Made by a program: the position numbers and the translations under genes
Notes under the pieces: generated by a model
What the model was told of the DNA's origin: nothing
The model's database searches: none
The model's input: the letters and a program-made list of their open reading frames with translations, nothing else
Assembly (NCBI GenBank): GCA_030668165.1
Contig: DAOUUM010000008.1
Coordinates: 1-22,077, forward strand
Source of the DNA: Candidatus Heimdallarchaeota archaeon
GTDB taxonomy: Archaea; Asgardarchaeota; Heimdallarchaeia; Heimdallarchaeales; Kariarchaeaceae
Length of the DNA: 22,077 nucleotides
Reading direction: 5' to 3'
Shown: positions 21,013-22,077 of the stretch, one piece after another
How positions within the stretch are numbered: the first letter of the stretch is position 1
Layout: every line of letters starts with the position of its first letter

Positions 21013-22077
21013 TCATTTATCTCTAATTACTACCTCTCCAGCATTCAACCATTTATTCGATTTGATTTTGACACCTGGTAATATTTGTACCGAAATTCCT
21101 GTTTTAACATTATCACCCATGATCACACCTAGCTTTCTCCTACCTGTATTTACTCTTTTATCCTTGATGTTTACCCTAATACTTCCACCATCATGACGAA
21201 GATTTGCAGTTATAGTACCTGCACCAAGGTTAGAGTGCTCACCAATAATAGAATCACCAACGTAGGATAAGTGTGCAGCATGAGAATCCTTGTAGAGGAT
21301 TGAGTTTTTTATCTCGCACCCATTCCCCACCCTTGATTTCTTACCCAAATAGCTTGATGCACGGATATAGCAATTAGGACCAATATCTGCATTCTCATCT
21401 ATGTATACAGGACCTTCAATGTAAACACCACTGCGAACTCTGGCTGTTTTTGAGACATGCACATCACCCAGTAAATGGGCTCCTTCCTCAATTGTACCCA
21501 ATTTCTCGAAAGTATGGCTATATTTTTTGAGAAGATACTCATTTGCTTCTAGTAAGTGCCATGGATAACCCACATCCATCCATTTTTCGGTGGTTTCAAT
21601 TACCTGGATGGATTTTCCTTGAATGATTAACTGTGAAATGGCATCTGTTAATTCCTTCTCACCTCTTTCAGAGAAGGATAATTCAGAAAATATTTTTTTT
21701 GATTCAGCTGGGAAAATGTAAAGACCCGCATTGATTAAAGAATTAGGTTCAGCACTTTCAGGTTTCTCCAATATGCTTAATAATTTATTGTCTAATACCT
21801 CCAATACACCATATCTGCGTGGTTCATTTACATGAGCACCTAGTATTGCAGCTTCATCAGATCCTTTTTTATATTTGTCTAGGAATATAGAAACTGTATC
21901 AGTTACTAATACATCTCCATTTGCGACTAAAAATGGTTCATCTATCTTGGTCGATTTCAGAGCTGAATCTACCGCATCACCTGTGCCCAAGGGTTCTTCT
22001 TGATGTATGAAGGAAATATTCTTGTCATCGTACCAAGTATTGACTTCTTCTTTTATCAGTTCTGATTTGTAATTTAC
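21013..22077 (-). CDS. GlmU-type bifunctional sugar-1-phosphate nucleotidylyltransferase/acetyltransferase, 5' end cut by window
   Basis: Archaeal GlmU-like proteins make UDP-GlcNAc or dTDP-glucose-type nucleotide sugars for glycans. The frame continues to the last base, so the N-terminal uridylyl signature is outside the window. What is visible begins VNYKSELIKEEV, then the nucleotide-site EEPLGTGDAV, NGDVLVTD, EKPESAEPNSLINAGLYIF and WMDVGYPWHLLEAN. From about KTARVRSGVYIEG onwards come left-handed beta-helix hexapeptides (VYIDENADIGPNCYIR..., HAAHLSYVGDSIIGE, LGAGTITANLRHDGG, TGRRKLGVIMGDNVKTG), the family's acetyltransferase half. A TTG at 21990 is inside the conserved core, so it is not the start. 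Substrate (GlcNAc or glucose) cannot be told from this part. Confidence 0.9.
   Translation of the reverse strand, partial: VNYKSELIKEEVNTWYDDKNISFIHQEEPLGTGDAVDSALKSTKIDEPFLVANGDVLVTDTVSIFLDKYKKGSDEAAILGAHVNEPRRYGVLEVLDNKLLSILEKPESAEPNSLINAGLYIFPAESKKIFSELSFSERGEKELTDAISQLIIQGKSIQVIETTEKWMDVGYPWHLLEANEYLLKKYSHTFEKLGTIEEGAHLLGDVHVSKTARVRSGVYIEGPVYIDENADIGPNCYIRASSYLGKKSRVGNGCEIKNSILYKDSHAAHLSYVGDSIIGEHSNLGAGTITANLRHDGGSIRVNIKDKRVNTGRRKLGVIMGDNVKTGISVQILPGVKIKSNKWLNAGEVVIRDK

Noticed and set aside
1..22077. Defence island, mobile element, CRISPR array or prophage
   Set aside because: I saw no regularly spaced repeats, transposase, integrase, Cas or phage genes; the only defence-like gene is the orphan methyltransferase.

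Overview
This is an archaeal chromosome segment. The gene set fixes the domain: SRP54, archaeal Pus10, L21e, RpoF (Rpb4-like), the alpha subunit of aIF2, Nop10, Nob1, FAU-1, DUF655, the KsgA/Dim1 enzyme and an A-type ATP synthase. DNA is AT-rich, coding density is high, and TTG and GTG starts are common. Genes inside operons are often preceded by GGTGA, the archaeal Shine-Dalgarno core. Several genes that open a transcription unit have a TATA-like box about 26-29 bp before the start codon and no Shine-Dalgarno, which suggests leaderless mRNAs. Content and gene order fit a euryarchaeon; a Thermoplasmatota-like lineage is my guess and is not proven by the sequence.

Layout. (1) 1-613: the 3' end of a small unknown gene, then about 380 bp with little or no coding. 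(2) 614-3340, minus strand: FAU-1 (RNase E/G-like), a 73-aa CxxC protein, the flavin prenyltransferase UbiX and the rRNA endonuclease Nob1. (3) 3489-3562, minus: tRNA-Pro(UGG). (4) 3755-4773: a Sua5/YrdC-type threonylcarbamoyl-AMP synthase, tail to tail with an unknown coiled-coil protein. (5) 4878-14097, plus: a long information-processing run of type IA topoisomerase, a small Cys/His protein, SRP54, a divergent TrmY-like protein, Pus10, L21e, RpoF, DUF655, an orphan beta-class DNA methyltransferase, aIF2-alpha and Nop10. (6) 14098-16895, minus: four methyltransferases in one tight operon (KsgA, HemK2/Mtq2-like, TrmJ-like, METTL5-like). (7) 16970-20413, minus: ATP synthase subunits I, C and K. 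(8) 20681-22077: a two-helix membrane protein facing the end of a GlmU-type sugar-nucleotide enzyme that is cut by the window edge.

Function. Most genes serve making, modifying or operating the translation and export machinery: rRNA processing (Nob1, KsgA, METTL5-like), tRNA modification (Sua5, Pus10, TrmY-like, TrmJ, Nop10 in H/ACA particles), translation factors (aIF2-alpha, HemK2 acting on release factor), transcription (RpoF) and membrane targeting (SRP54). I found no phage, transposon, CRISPR or toxin-antitoxin signature. The points most worth checking are the TrmY-like protein that has lost the expected SAM-binding loop beside Pus10, the four-methyltransferase operon holding two likely Trm112 clients, the orphan DNA methyltransferase inside a translation operon, the split ATP synthase operon, and inverted repeats in the 20.4-20.7 kb divergent intergenic region.
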